From: Ruminococcus sp. UBA4321
GTDB lineage: Bacteria > Bacillota > Clostridia > Oscillospirales > Ruminococcaceae
Assembly: GCA_002393815.1 (NCBI GenBank)
Contig: DGUB01000047.1
Span: 1-15,742 of the forward strand
Length of the DNA stretch: 15,742 bases
Direction: 5' to 3'
The notes under the pieces are model-generated. The model searched no databases and was not told the origin of the DNA. It saw only the letters and a program-made list of their open reading frames with translations. Positions 1-7,441 of the stretch are shown here, in pieces. A program made the translations under genes and the position numbers. The stretch's first letter is position 1. Each line of letters begins with the position of its first letter.

Positions 1-30
1 ATCAGAGAACAGATTCAGAATATTGAATAA
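1..30 (+). CDS. yicC: 3' end of YicC/YloC-family endoribonuclease gene (partial)
   Basis: Only the last nine codons and a TAA stop are inside the window; they read IREQIQNIE. The REQ(I/V)QNIE ending is the typical C-terminus of the YicC/YloC family, an RNA-cleaving stress-associated protein family. The position directly upstream of gmk fits the conserved yicC/yloC-gmk order in Firmicutes and Proteobacteria. The gap to gmk is only 14 nt, so the small remA (DUF370) gene that often separates the two in Firmicutes is absent here. The call rests on nine residues plus context. Confidence 0.6.
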   Translation: MREQIQNIE

Positions 31-44
31 TCAGGAGGCTTATC

Positions 45-620
45 ATGCAGCAAGGCATTCTGTTTGTCGTATCTGCTCCGGCAGGATGCGGCAAAGGCAC
101 GATTTTAGGACGAATTCTCAAAGACGAAAAATTTTATTATTCCGTCTCTGCCACGACGCGCAAACCGCGTCCCGGTGAAAAAGACGGCGTAAATTACAGA
201 TTTCTCGACAGAACCGAGTTTGAAACACTGATTGCTGAAAATGCGTTTCTGGAACATGCACAGTACTGCGATAACTATTACGGCACACTCAAAGCCCCTA
301 TTGAAGAAAATCTCGCAAAGGGCAAGCATGTGATTCTCGAAATCGAAGTGCAGGGCGCGATGCAGATTCGCGCACTCCGTCCGGATGCAAAGTTTATCTT
401 CATTGCACCGCCCAGCTTTGAAACGCTCCGTCAGCGTCTGGAACACCGCGGCACAGAAACGCCCGAAGTGATCGAAAAGCGCGTCAATGCCGCCAGAAAA
501 GAACTCGAAATGAAAGTCAATTACGATTACTGCATTGTCAATGACATTCTCGAAGAAGCGGTCGCAGATTTTAAATCCGTCGTCCGCGCCGAAGAACTGA
601 AAATCAGCCGTCAGGCTTGA
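45..620 (+). CDS. gmk: Guanylate kinase
   Basis: Cytosolic enzyme that phosphorylates GMP to GDP with ATP, needed for GTP, dGTP and (p)ppGpp pools. The 191-aa length is normal for the family. The N-terminal P-loop is SAPAGCGKGT (residues 10-19), with Ala in place of the usual first Gly. The GMP-binding segment TTRKPRPGEKDGVNY follows at about 37-51, including the conserved Arg39 and Arg42. LEIEVQGA at about 97-104 corresponds to the conserved core strand usually written DIDVQGA. The ATG at 45 has AGGAGG at 33-38 with a 6-nt spacer. It sits immediately before rpoZ, the usual Firmicutes and proteobacterial arrangement, and is probably co-transcribed with it. Confidence 0.97.
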   Translation: MQQGILFVVSAPAGCGKGTILGRILKDEKFYYSVSATTRKPRPGEKDGVNYRFLDRTEFETLIAENAFLEHAQYCDNYYGTLKAPIEENLAKGKHVILEIEVQGAMQIRALRPDAKFIFIAPPSFETLRQRLEHRGTETPEVIEKRVNAARKELEMKVNYDYCIVNDILEEAVADFKSVVRAEELKISRQA

Positions 621-633
621 TTGATATAGATTC

Positions 634-639
634 AGGAGG
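634..639 (+). promoter_or_regulatory. Ribosome binding site deciding the rpoZ start
   Basis: AGGAGG lies 9 nt before the ATG at 649. An in-frame TTG at 640 touches this site and so cannot be the start. Confidence 0.8.
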
Positions 640-648
640 TTGTTTATT

Positions 649-870
649 ATGTTAAGACCCGCTATCACACAGTTAATCACCAAGAACGAAAGCTGTTATT
701 CTCTTGTCATCGGCATTGCCAAGCGTGCAAGGGAAATCGCTGACGAACTCTACAAGAACGATGAACCGCTCGAAGAAAAGCCCGTCAAGACTGCTGTAGA
801 TGAGTTCGCAAGAGGAGAATATAAGATTGTCGAAGCTTCTTCCGAAAACAGCAAGACCGTTCTGCAATGA
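649..870 (+). CDS. rpoZ: DNA-directed RNA polymerase omega subunit
   Basis: Small subunit that helps assemble and stabilise RNA polymerase by clamping the beta' subunit. The protein is 73 aa. The signature is the N-terminal MLRP followed by SCYSLVIGIAKRAREI (15-30), matching the omega consensus around (Y/F)xLVxxxAKRAR. A second conserved block, KPVKTAVDEFARGEYKI, follows an acidic linker and is typical of omega in Firmicutes. The start is ATG 649, chosen because AGGAGG at 634-639 overlaps the alternative TTG at 640. The stop codon overlaps the priA start (ATGA at 867-870), suggesting coupled translation. In B. subtilis coaBC lies between rpoZ and priA; here it is missing. Confidence 0.93.
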   Translation: MLRPAITQLITKNESCYSLVIGIAKRAREIADELYKNDEPLEEKPVKTAVDEFARGEYKIVEASSENSKTVLQ

Positions 871-2882
871 CAGAACTGTTCGCAGCCATTGCAATGGATG
901 TCGGCTCGGCATATGCCGCTGATATTCTCTATCATTACAGAGTTCCGGACGGCATGACCTGCCGCCCCGGTGATGCAGTGCTTGTGCCGTTCGGGAAAGG
1001 CAACCGTCAGAAAACTGGATATGTGTTTGAAATCACAGACCAGAAGCCGGATTTCGGAATAAAAGATATCCTCGAAATACAGGATTCCGTCCTGAATGCG
1101 GAACAGCTCCGGCTTGTGGCATGGCTGCGTGAAAATACGTTCTGCACTTATTATGATGCAGTCAAAGCTATGATTCCTGCCGGAGTTCTCAAAAAGACAC
1201 GCACCCGGAAGAAAACTGTTTCTTCCGTTCCGACGGCAGAGCCTTTGGTTCTTTCCGAAGAACAGCAGCAGGTTTATGATGCTGTCGCACCCTGTCTCGA
1301 AACCGGAAAACCGGAATGCTTTCTGCTCAGAGGTGTGACCGGCAGCGGAAAAACTTCCGTTTTTGAAGCGTTGATTGCAAGAACGCTTCAGCTTGGTAAA
1401 ACTGCCATTCTGCTGCTGCCGGAAATCGGTCTGACTCCCCAGATGATTCAGAGATTTTCGGCAAGATTCGGCGATGCCATCGCCCTGATGCACAGCAGAC
1501 TTTCCGACGGGGAACGCCGTCTCGCTTATGAACGCGCAAAGAACGGCGCGGCAAAAATCGTCATCGGAACAAGGAGTGCTGTCTTTGCGCCGCTTTCTGA
1601 CATCGGTCTGATTATCATGGACGAAGAGGGCGAATCTTCTTACAAATCCGATTCCGCTCCCCGGTATTCCACGATAGAAGTTGCAAAGCAGAGATGCCGT
1701 TATCATAATGCAGTTCTGCTTCCGGCTTCCGCTACGCCGACCGTAGAAAGCTATTACCGCGCAAAAAAAGGCATTTATCATCTTCTGGAACTCAGACACC
1801 GCTATCAGGATATGCCGCTTCCGAACGTCGAAATTGCCGATATGCGCATTGAACGCGATGAAAACAATACTTCCGAATTCAGCCGCGTTCTGCATGATGC
1901 CATCGCCGAAAACCTGAAAAATAAAGAACAGAGCATTCTGCTCCTGAACCGGCGCGGCTATCATACTATCATCAGCTGCTGTATCTGTAACAAGCCGGTA
2001 CAGTGCAGACACTGTTCGATTCCTATGACACTGCATAAAACAGATAATCTGCTGCATTGTCATTACTGCGGCTATACACAGCCCATGCCGGAAAACTGCC
2101 CTTCCTGCAACGGAAAGAAATTCCGGAAGATGGGCTTCGGCACACAGCGGCTGGAAGATGAACTTTCCGCCAGATTCCCGGAAGCCAGAATTCTCCGCAT
2201 GGATGCCGATACCACAAGCCGCAAAAATGCCTATGCCGAAAATTTCGAGGCGTTCCGGCAGGGAAAATATGATATTATGCTCGGGACGCAGATGATTGGC
2301 AAAGGTCTTGATTTCCCGAATGTGACGCTTGTCGGCGTGATGTCTGTCGATAAAGCACTTTTTTCCGGAGATTTCCGGAGTTATGAAAGAACGTTCAGCC
2401 TGATTGCACAGGTGGTCGGCAGAGGCGGCAGAGGCGGCAAGCCCGGACGCGCCGTACTCCAGACGTTCATGCCGGAACATTATGTACTCCGTCTGGCGGC
2501 AAAACAGGACTATGAAACATTCTTCAAAGAAGAAATTTCCGTCCGGGATGCACTGTTGTTTCCGCCGTTCTGCGACATCTGCGTGATTGGCTTCACGGGT
2601 GACAAACAGTCGGAAACGGCAATGGGCGCACAGAAATTTTTCGAGTGTATGCAGTCCGTCAAAGCACAGGTACAGGAAAAAATGCCTGTCCGGATTCTGG
2701 GACCCGTTCCCTGCACTTACAGTAAAATCAATAACAAATACCGTTACCGGATAATTATCAAATGCAAGAATATACCTGTATTCCGGCAGTTTATCCGGGA
2801 TACGCTGGAACAGTCCGCAAAAATCAAAGAAGTCGCGAAAATTCACGTCTATGCGGATATGAACGGCACAATCGGTATATGA
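867..2882 (+). CDS. priA: Primosomal protein N' (replication restart helicase PriA)
   Basis: Superfamily 2 helicase that reloads the replisome at stalled forks. The N-terminal 3'-DNA-end-binding domain (about 1-75) contains YHYRVPDGM and GDAVLVPFGKG. Helicase motifs: Walker A GVTGSGKT (156-163), motif II DEEG (252-255), PASATPTVESY (286-296), GTQMIGKGLDFPN (473-485) and QVVGRGGRG (515-523). Eight zinc-ligand cysteines have PriA spacing: C371, C374, C380, C383, C398, C401, C411, C414. Two oddities stand out. Motif II reads DEEG rather than the usual DEEH. Only about 25 residues separate the segment AMIPAGV (101-107) from the helicase start near 130, where other PriAs carry a winged-helix domain, giving 671 aa instead of roughly 730-800. 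An alternative start is Met10 (position 894). Translation is probably coupled to rpoZ. Confidence 0.95.
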   Translation: MTELFAAIAMDVGSAYAADILYHYRVPDGMTCRPGDAVLVPFGKGNRQKTGYVFEITDQKPDFGIKDILEIQDSVLNAEQLRLVAWLRENTFCTYYDAVKAMIPAGVLKKTRTRKKTVSSVPTAEPLVLSEEQQQVYDAVAPCLETGKPECFLLRGVTGSGKTSVFEALIARTLQLGKTAILLLPEIGLTPQMIQRFSARFGDAIALMHSRLSDGERRLAYERAKNGAAKIVIGTRSAVFAPLSDIGLIIMDEEGESSYKSDSAPRYSTIEVAKQRCRYHNAVLLPASATPTVESYYRAKKGIYHLLELRHRYQDMPLPNVEIADMRIERDENNTSEFSRVLHDAIAENLKNKEQSILLLNRRGYHTIISCCICNKPVQCRHCSIPMTLHKTDNLLHCHYCGYTQPMPENCPSCNGKKFRKMGFGTQRLEDELSARFPEARILRMDADTTSRKNAYAENFEAFRQGKYDIMLGTQMIGKGLDFPNVTLVGVMSVDKALFSGDFRSYERTFSLIAQVVGRGGRGGKPGRAVLQTFMPEHYVLRLAAKQDYETFFKEEISVRDALLFPPFCDICVIGFTGDKQSETAMGAQKFFECMQSVKAQVQEKMPVRILGPVPCTYSKINNKYRYRIIIKCKNIPVFRQFIRDTLEQSAKIKEVAKIHVYADMNGTIGI

Positions 2883-2908
2883 TATCTTATCAGAGATTTA
2901 TTTTTTTG

Positions 2909-2914
2909 AAGGAG
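2909..2914 (+). promoter_or_regulatory. Ribosome binding site deciding the def start
   Basis: AAGGAG lies 11 nt before the ATG at 2926. The in-frame GTG at 2914 overlaps this site, so the ATG is preferred. Confidence 0.7.
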
Positions 2915-2925
2915 TGATAACCCCT

Positions 2926-3402
2926 ATGGCTATCAGAAAGATTGTGACAAAAGATGACCCCGTTTTACATGCCAAATGTAAGCCCGTCGAGCATTTTGAC
3001 AAAAAATTATGGGATTTGCTTGACGATATGGCAGAAACACTTTATAAAGCGCAGGGACTCGGTTTGGCTGCACCGCAGGTAGGCATCCGCCGCCGTATTG
3101 CCGTGATTGATGTCGGCGACGAAAACGGACTGATTGAATTAATCAATCCGGTAATTCTCAAATCCAGCGGAAAACAGCGCGATGTCGAAGGCTGTCTTTC
3201 CTGTCCTGACCAGTGGGGCTATGTCGTCCGCCCGAATAAATGCACTGTCCGCGCACAGAACCGCAACGGCGAATTTTTTGAAATTCATCTCGAAGGACTC
3301 GGCTGCCGCTGTGCCTGCCATGAAATCGACCATCTCGACGGAAAACTATTCCTCGAACTGGTTGACGAATTCGTAGAAATTTCCGAAGAAGAGGAGGCGT
3401 AA
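2926..3402 (+). CDS. def: Peptide deformylase
   Basis: Metalloenzyme that removes the N-formyl group from nascent proteins at the ribosome exit. The protein is 158 aa. All three deformylase motifs are present: GLGLAAPQ (44-51), EGCLSCP (88-94, metal ligand Cys90) and HEIDH (132-136, metal ligands His132 and His136, catalytic Glu133). The short spacing and Cys after ECLS (EGCLSC) fit type 1-like clostridial enzymes. Further cysteines (C127, C129, C131) lie just before the HEIDH helix. It sits 7 nt before fmt, so the enzymes that add and remove the formyl group are encoded side by side, as in most bacteria. The start is ATG 2926, because the upstream GTG lies within the ribosome binding site. 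Confidence 0.96.
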   Translation: MAIRKIVTKDDPVLHAKCKPVEHFDKKLWDLLDDMAETLYKAQGLGLAAPQVGIRRRIAVIDVGDENGLIELINPVILKSSGKQRDVEGCLSCPDQWGYVVRPNKCTVRAQNRNGEFFEIHLEGLGCRCACHEIDHLDGKLFLELVDEFVEISEEEEA

Positions 3403-3409
3403 ACCACAA

Positions 3410-4336
3410 ATGAAGATTGTGTTTATGGGAACGCCTGATTTTGCAGTTCCGTGCCTGAAGAAATTAGCTGTACAGACCGAAGTCGCGGCTGTATTCACTC
3501 AGCCTGACAAGCCAAACGGAAGAAAAATGAAATTACAGTTTTCTCCCGTCAAGAAAACCGCTATCGAACACGGCATTTCCGTCTTTCAGCCGCTTTCCCT
3601 CCGGAAAGGCGAGGATGCGGAAAAATCTCTCGAAACTCTGAAAAAAATTCAGCCGGACTGCATTGTCGTAGCGGCTTACGGGCAGATTCTTCCGAAAGAA
3701 ATTCTGGAACTGCCGAAATATGGCTGTATTAATATTCACGCTTCTTTATTGCCGAAATACCGCGGTGCTGCACCGATTCAGCACTGTATTCTGAACGGCG
3801 AATCCGAAACCGGCGTGACAATCATGCAGATGGCAGAAGGACTTGACACAGGCGATATGCTCATGAAACGGAGCATTCCCGTCGGAGAAAACGAAATCGC
3901 CGAGGAACTGCATGACCGCCTTTCACAGCTCGGTGCGGAAATGATTCTTCCGGCTCTGGAAGGTCTGGAACACGGCACACTCACGCCGGAAAAGCAGAAT
4001 GATGCCGATTCCTGCTACGCTTCCATGATTCGGAAAGAAATGTCTGCTCTGGATTTCACAAAGTCAGCGGCGGAACTGCACCGCATTATCTGCGGACTGA
4101 CAGGTTTCACCAGACTCGGCGGCAAACGGCTGAAAGTCATCCGTGCGCTGGTCTGTGACGGCAAGCCGGATGCGCCCTGCGGTTCTGTCATTGATGCAAA
4201 GCAGTTTACAGTACAGTGCGGCGGAAATACCGGCATTCAGTTCACGGAAGTCCAGCTGGAAGGCAGCAAGAGAATGCCCGTCAAGGAATTCCTCAAAGGC
4301 AAAAAACTCGAAAACGGTCAGCTGTTAGGCGAATGA
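3410..4336 (+). CDS. fmt: Methionyl-tRNA formyltransferase
   Basis: Transfers a formyl group from 10-formyl-tetrahydrofolate to Met-tRNAfMet for translation initiation. The protein is 308 aa, the usual length. The N-terminal Rossmann-like formyltransferase domain begins MKIVFMGTPDFAVP. The catalytic triad matches family numbering: Asn108, His110 (INIHASLLPKYRG) and Asp146 (EGLDTGDM). The C-terminal OB-like tRNA-binding domain covers roughly residues 205-308. A GAGGAGG ribosome binding site at 3391-3397 inside the def end lies 12 nt before the ATG. The stop overlaps the rsmB start as ATGA (4333-4336), implying coupled translation. Confidence 0.97.
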   Translation: MKIVFMGTPDFAVPCLKKLAVQTEVAAVFTQPDKPNGRKMKLQFSPVKKTAIEHGISVFQPLSLRKGEDAEKSLETLKKIQPDCIVVAAYGQILPKEILELPKYGCINIHASLLPKYRGAAPIQHCILNGESETGVTIMQMAEGLDTGDMLMKRSIPVGENEIAEELHDRLSQLGAEMILPALEGLEHGTLTPEKQNDADSCYASMIRKEMSALDFTKSAAELHRIICGLTGFTRLGGKRLKVIRALVCDGKPDAPCGSVIDAKQFTVQCGGNTGIQFTEVQLEGSKRMPVKEFLKGKKLENGQLLGE

Positions 4337-5622
4337 ACAGCGCAAGAGAAACAGCAGTCCGGCTGCTGATGAAGACGTTTGAAGAAAACAGTTATTCCAA
4401 TCTGCTGCTGCATCATACGCTTGCAGATTCCGGACTTTCCGCACAGGAGAAAGCCTTCTGCACACAGCTTTATTACGGTGTAACGGAACGGCTTCTGACG
4501 CTGGAACATCTGCTCCGGAGTTACAGTGACAAAAAGCCGCCGGAAAAACTTGATATTCCGGTAAAATATATTCTGTATCTGGGATTTTACCAGATGAAAT
4601 ACTGTGACGGCATTCCGGACAGTGCCGCGGTCAATGAAAGCGTGAAGCTTGCCGGACGATTCCGGAAAAAAAGTGCTTCCGGATTTATCAACGCCATCCT
4701 GAGAAAGTTTCAGCGTTCCGGAAAAGAAATTCCGCTGACCGGAAATTCGCTCCGGGATATGCAGATTCAGTATTCCGCCCCGGCTGACCTGATACAGAAA
4801 ATTACAGAAGAACACGGCGAACAATTCGCACAGGCTTTTTTTGAAGACAGTCTCCGACCGCCGCCGTGTGTAATTCGCGTCAATCCGCTGAAAGCGGAGA
4901 ATACAGCTTTACAGGAACTGCATCCTGAACCGCTTGCATTTTCCGAACATGCCTTTCAGGTTCAGGCGGCGGATGTCACACAGACAGAAGCGTTCCGGAA
5001 GGGATTGTTTCATGTGCAGGATTCCGCTTCACAGCTCTGCTGTCAGATACTTGACCCGCAGCCAGGTGAAACCGTTCTGGATATGTGTGCCGCGCCCGGC
5101 GGAAAAACGTTCACCATTGCCGAACTCATGCGGAATCAGGGAACTGTTCACGCATTCGACCTGCATCCGCACAGAGTAAAGCTGATTCAGGACGGCGCAG
5201 AAAGATTAGGCTTGTCCTGTGTGCATACCGGGGTGCAGAATGCGGCACAATATCAGAAGGATATGCCTGCCGCGGACAGAATTCTCTGTGATGTGCCGTG
5301 TTCCGGGTTCGGAGTCATCCGGCGCAAGCCGGAAATCAAATATAAACCTCTGGAAAGCTTTGCAGAACTGCCGGAATTACAGTATCAGATTCTGGAAACT
5401 TCCGCAAACTATCTGAAACCCGGCGGCATTCTGGTCTATTCGACCTGTACCGTACTCCGGCGCGAAAATGAAGAAGTCGTTCAGAAATTTCTGAATGCAC
5501 ATCCGGAATTTGAAACCGTTCCTTTTCTGGAATATGCTGACGACTGGCACACATTCTCGCCGGCATATGAAAACTGTGACGGTTTCTTCGCCGCAAAACT
5601 CCGCAGAAAGGCAGAGGGATGA
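4333..5622 (+). CDS. rsmB: 16S rRNA (cytosine-967-C5)-methyltransferase
   Basis: S-adenosylmethionine-dependent RNA m5C methyltransferase acting on 16S rRNA (C967 in E. coli numbering). The protein is 429 aa. Residues 1 to about 130 form a NusB-like RNA-binding domain, and the C-terminal half is the methyltransferase. Visible motifs: SAM-binding VLDMCAAPGGKT (248-259), motif IV DVPCSGFGVIRRKPE (320-334) with Cys323, and motif VI YSTCTVLRRENE (369-380) with Cys372, the two cysteines used in catalysis and product release. The start is ATG 4333, in an ATGA overlap with fmt. An in-frame extension back to 4216 would run entirely over fmt and is rejected. There is no strong ribosome binding site, consistent with reinitiation. 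Confidence 0.94.
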   Translation: MNSARETAVRLLMKTFEENSYSNLLLHHTLADSGLSAQEKAFCTQLYYGVTERLLTLEHLLRSYSDKKPPEKLDIPVKYILYLGFYQMKYCDGIPDSAAVNESVKLAGRFRKKSASGFINAILRKFQRSGKEIPLTGNSLRDMQIQYSAPADLIQKITEEHGEQFAQAFFEDSLRPPPCVIRVNPLKAENTALQELHPEPLAFSEHAFQVQAADVTQTEAFRKGLFHVQDSASQLCCQILDPQPGETVLDMCAAPGGKTFTIAELMRNQGTVHAFDLHPHRVKLIQDGAERLGLSCVHTGVQNAAQYQKDMPAADRILCDVPCSGFGVIRRKPEIKYKPLESFAELPELQYQILETSANYLKPGGILVYSTCTVLRRENEEVVQKFLNAHPEFETVPFLEYADDWHTFSPAYENCDGFFAAKLRRKAEG

Positions 5623-5626
5623 TGCG

Positions 5627-6667
5627 ATGAAAGATATTCTTTCCATGACTCTGCCGGAATTGCAGGAGGCTGTGCAGGCTCTGCATGAACCAAAATTCCG
5701 CGCAGCACAGATTTATCACTGGCTGCATGTCCGTAAAGTGACGGATTTTGCACAGATGACGGATTTGTCTTCGTCACTTCGTACAAAATTGCAGGATGAA
5801 TTTTGTATAAAAAGACTATTTATTGCAAGAAAGCTTGCATCTTCCATGGATGATACTGTAAAATATTTATACAGGCTTCCGGACGGTCAGCATGTCGAAA
5901 CCGTACTCATGCACTATCAGCATGGCTGGCGGCTGTGCATTTCGACGCAGGTCGGCTGCAAAATGGGCTGTCAGTTCTGCGCTTCCACCATTGCAGGCTA
6001 TGTCCGGAATCTGGAAGTTTCCGAAATGCTGCTCCAAATTGACGAAACCGAACGCGATGCAGGTATCAGCATTTCCGGTCTTGTCCTGATGGGTATCGGC
6101 GAACCGCTGGATAATTTTGAAAATGTCCTCCGGTTTCTGGAAATGCTTTCCGACCCGAAAGGCAGGACAATGAGCCTCCGGCATGTGACGCTTTCCACCT
6201 GCGGCATTGTTCCGAAAATCCGCGAACTTGCCGAACGGAAAACAGGGCTGACGCTTGCCGTTTCCCTGCATCAGCCGGATAACCAGAGCCGCAGTCAGGT
6301 GATGCCTGTCAACAGACGCTACCCTCTGCCGGAGTTGATGGAAGCCTGTCAGTATTATTTCGCCATGACCGGACGGCGTGTCACTTATGAATACGCCATC
6401 ATGGAAGGCGAAAACGACAGCTTTGAAGATGCCCGGAAACTCGCCGGACTACTCAGTCATCAGCAGGCGCATGTCAATCTGATTCCTGTCAACGCCGTGA
6501 AGGAAAGAAACTTTCACGCCGACAGACAGGCGGCGCAGAGATTTATGCAGTATCTGGAAAAGTTAGGGATTCATGCCACTGTCAGGCGCACCCTCGGCAG
6601 CGACATTGAAGCCGCCTGCGGACAGCTCCGTCATGAAGCTGACCTCGCAGAAACAGGAGAGGAGTGA
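5627..6667 (+). CDS. rlmN: Dual-specificity 23S rRNA/tRNA adenine-C2 methyltransferase RlmN
   Basis: Radical SAM enzyme that makes 2-methyladenosine at 23S rRNA A2503 and at A37 of some tRNAs. The protein is 346 aa. The [4Fe-4S] motif CKMGCQFC gives C111, C115 and C118. The resolving cysteine is C104 (WRLCISTQVG), seven residues before C111 as in E. coli. The methyl-carrying cysteine is C331 (GSDIEAACGQL). GEPLDNFENV (159-168) and VSLHQPDNQSR (212-222) are family hallmarks. Because both catalytic cysteines are present it should be an authentic RlmN. Cfr, which shares this layout, cannot be excluded by motif alone, but the housekeeping context argues strongly for RlmN. The start is ATG 5627, four nt after the rsmB stop, with AGAGGG at 5613-5618. 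Confidence 0.94.
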   Translation: MKDILSMTLPELQEAVQALHEPKFRAAQIYHWLHVRKVTDFAQMTDLSSSLRTKLQDEFCIKRLFIARKLASSMDDTVKYLYRLPDGQHVETVLMHYQHGWRLCISTQVGCKMGCQFCASTIAGYVRNLEVSEMLLQIDETERDAGISISGLVLMGIGEPLDNFENVLRFLEMLSDPKGRTMSLRHVTLSTCGIVPKIRELAERKTGLTLAVSLHQPDNQSRSQVMPVNRRYPLPELMEACQYYFAMTGRRVTYEYAIMEGENDSFEDARKLAGLLSHQQAHVNLIPVNAVKERNFHADRQAAQRFMQYLEKLGIHATVRRTLGSDIEAACGQLRHEADLAETGEE

Positions 6668-7398
6668 TAGGATTGCGATGTGCAACCGCAACGGATGTCG
6701 GTCTGATTCGTGATGAAAATCAGGATGAAGTACTGGCAAAAGAATATCAGGGCTGTATTCTTGCTGCCGTCTGCGACGGCATGGGCGGAGAAAACAGCGG
6801 CAGTCAGGCAAGTCAGCTGGCTGTGCGTGAGATATTCGACCATTTTTCTGCCGGATATGAACCGGATATGGATGCCGAAACGCTCCGTGCGCTGATGCTT
6901 TCATCTGTATCGGCAGCGAATACGGTTATTTATTCGACTGCAAGGATGGATTATCAGAGTTACGGCATGGGAACAACCTGTGTCATGGCATTTGCGGAAC
7001 CCGGCTGGCTTTCGATTGTCAATGTCGGCGACAGCAGGGCATATCTGATAGAAGAAGGGCAGCTCCGGCAGCTGACAAGCGACCACACTGTCGTGAATCT
7101 GCTCTATCAGCAGGGCAAAATTGAACTGGAAGATATGGACGACCATCCGCAGCGCAACATGCTCACCAGAGCAGTCGGTGTGGAACGGATTGTCAGACCG
7201 GATTATTATCATATTCCGTGCGGTGAAGAGTTCATGCTTCTGCTTTGTTCTGACGGGCTGTCAAGCTATTGTTCCGAAGAAGAGATTCTGGAAGTCATGC
7301 AGACCAGTTCTTTCGCGGCAATGCCCCAGAATCTTGTGAATCTGGCATTGTCAAAGGGCGGCAGGGATAATATTTCTCTGGCGATTATCACAAACTAG
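6664..7398 (+). CDS. prpC: PP2C-family Ser/Thr protein phosphatase (Stp/PrpC)
   Basis: Metal-dependent phosphatase that reverses PrkC-type kinase phosphorylation in Gram-positive bacteria. The 244-aa protein carries the PP2C motifs: DVGLIRDENQD (11-21), CDGMGG (37-42, metal-binding Asp38), VGDSRAYL (121-128), LTRAVG (167-172), CSDGL (195-199, Asp197) and GGRDNI (232-237, Asp235). It has no membrane segment and is probably cytosolic. No ATG start exists. GTG 6664 overlaps the rlmN stop (GTGA). TTG 6673 is a serious alternative, because AGGAG at 6660-6664 is ideally placed 8 nt upstream of it and it gives MRCATATDVG, closer to the family N-terminus. The cognate kinase follows after 43 nt. Confidence 0.94.
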   Translation: MIGLRCATATDVGLIRDENQDEVLAKEYQGCILAAVCDGMGGENSGSQASQLAVREIFDHFSAGYEPDMDAETLRALMLSSVSAANTVIYSTARMDYQSYGMGTTCVMAFAEPGWLSIVNVGDSRAYLIEEGQLRQLTSDHTVVNLLYQQGKIELEDMDDHPQRNMLTRAVGVERIVRPDYYHIPCGEEFMLLLCSDGLSSYCSEEEILEVMQTSSFAAMPQNLVNLALSKGGRDNISLAIITN

Positions 7399-7409
7399 TT
7401 TCAAAAAAT

Positions 7410-7425
7410 TTTATTTTAAAATAAA
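7410..7425 (+). repeat. 16-nt perfect A/T palindrome in the stp-prkC gap
   Basis: TTTATTTTAAAATAAA is its own reverse complement and ends 3 nt before the prkC ribosome binding site. It consists only of A and T, so an RNA hairpin would be weak. It could be a protein-binding site or simply A/T-rich spacer. Confidence 0.5.
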
Positions 7426-7441
7426 TTTGGAGGCACAACGA

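Noticed and set aside
750..2846. Open frame of about 698 codons on the - strand
   Set aside because: It is antisense to priA, whose helicase and zinc motifs are complete. The - strand translation is Phe/His/Cys-rich, shows no known motif and lacks a plausible ribosome binding site.
4216..4332. N-terminal extension of rsmB
   Set aside because: It lies wholly inside fmt in another frame and adds a basic segment absent from the NusB-like domain. ATG 4333 in the ATGA overlap gives the normal start.
5495..5626. N-terminal extension of rlmN
   Set aside because: It runs over the rsmB end in another frame. ATG 5627 with AGAGGG upstream gives the expected RlmN N-terminus.
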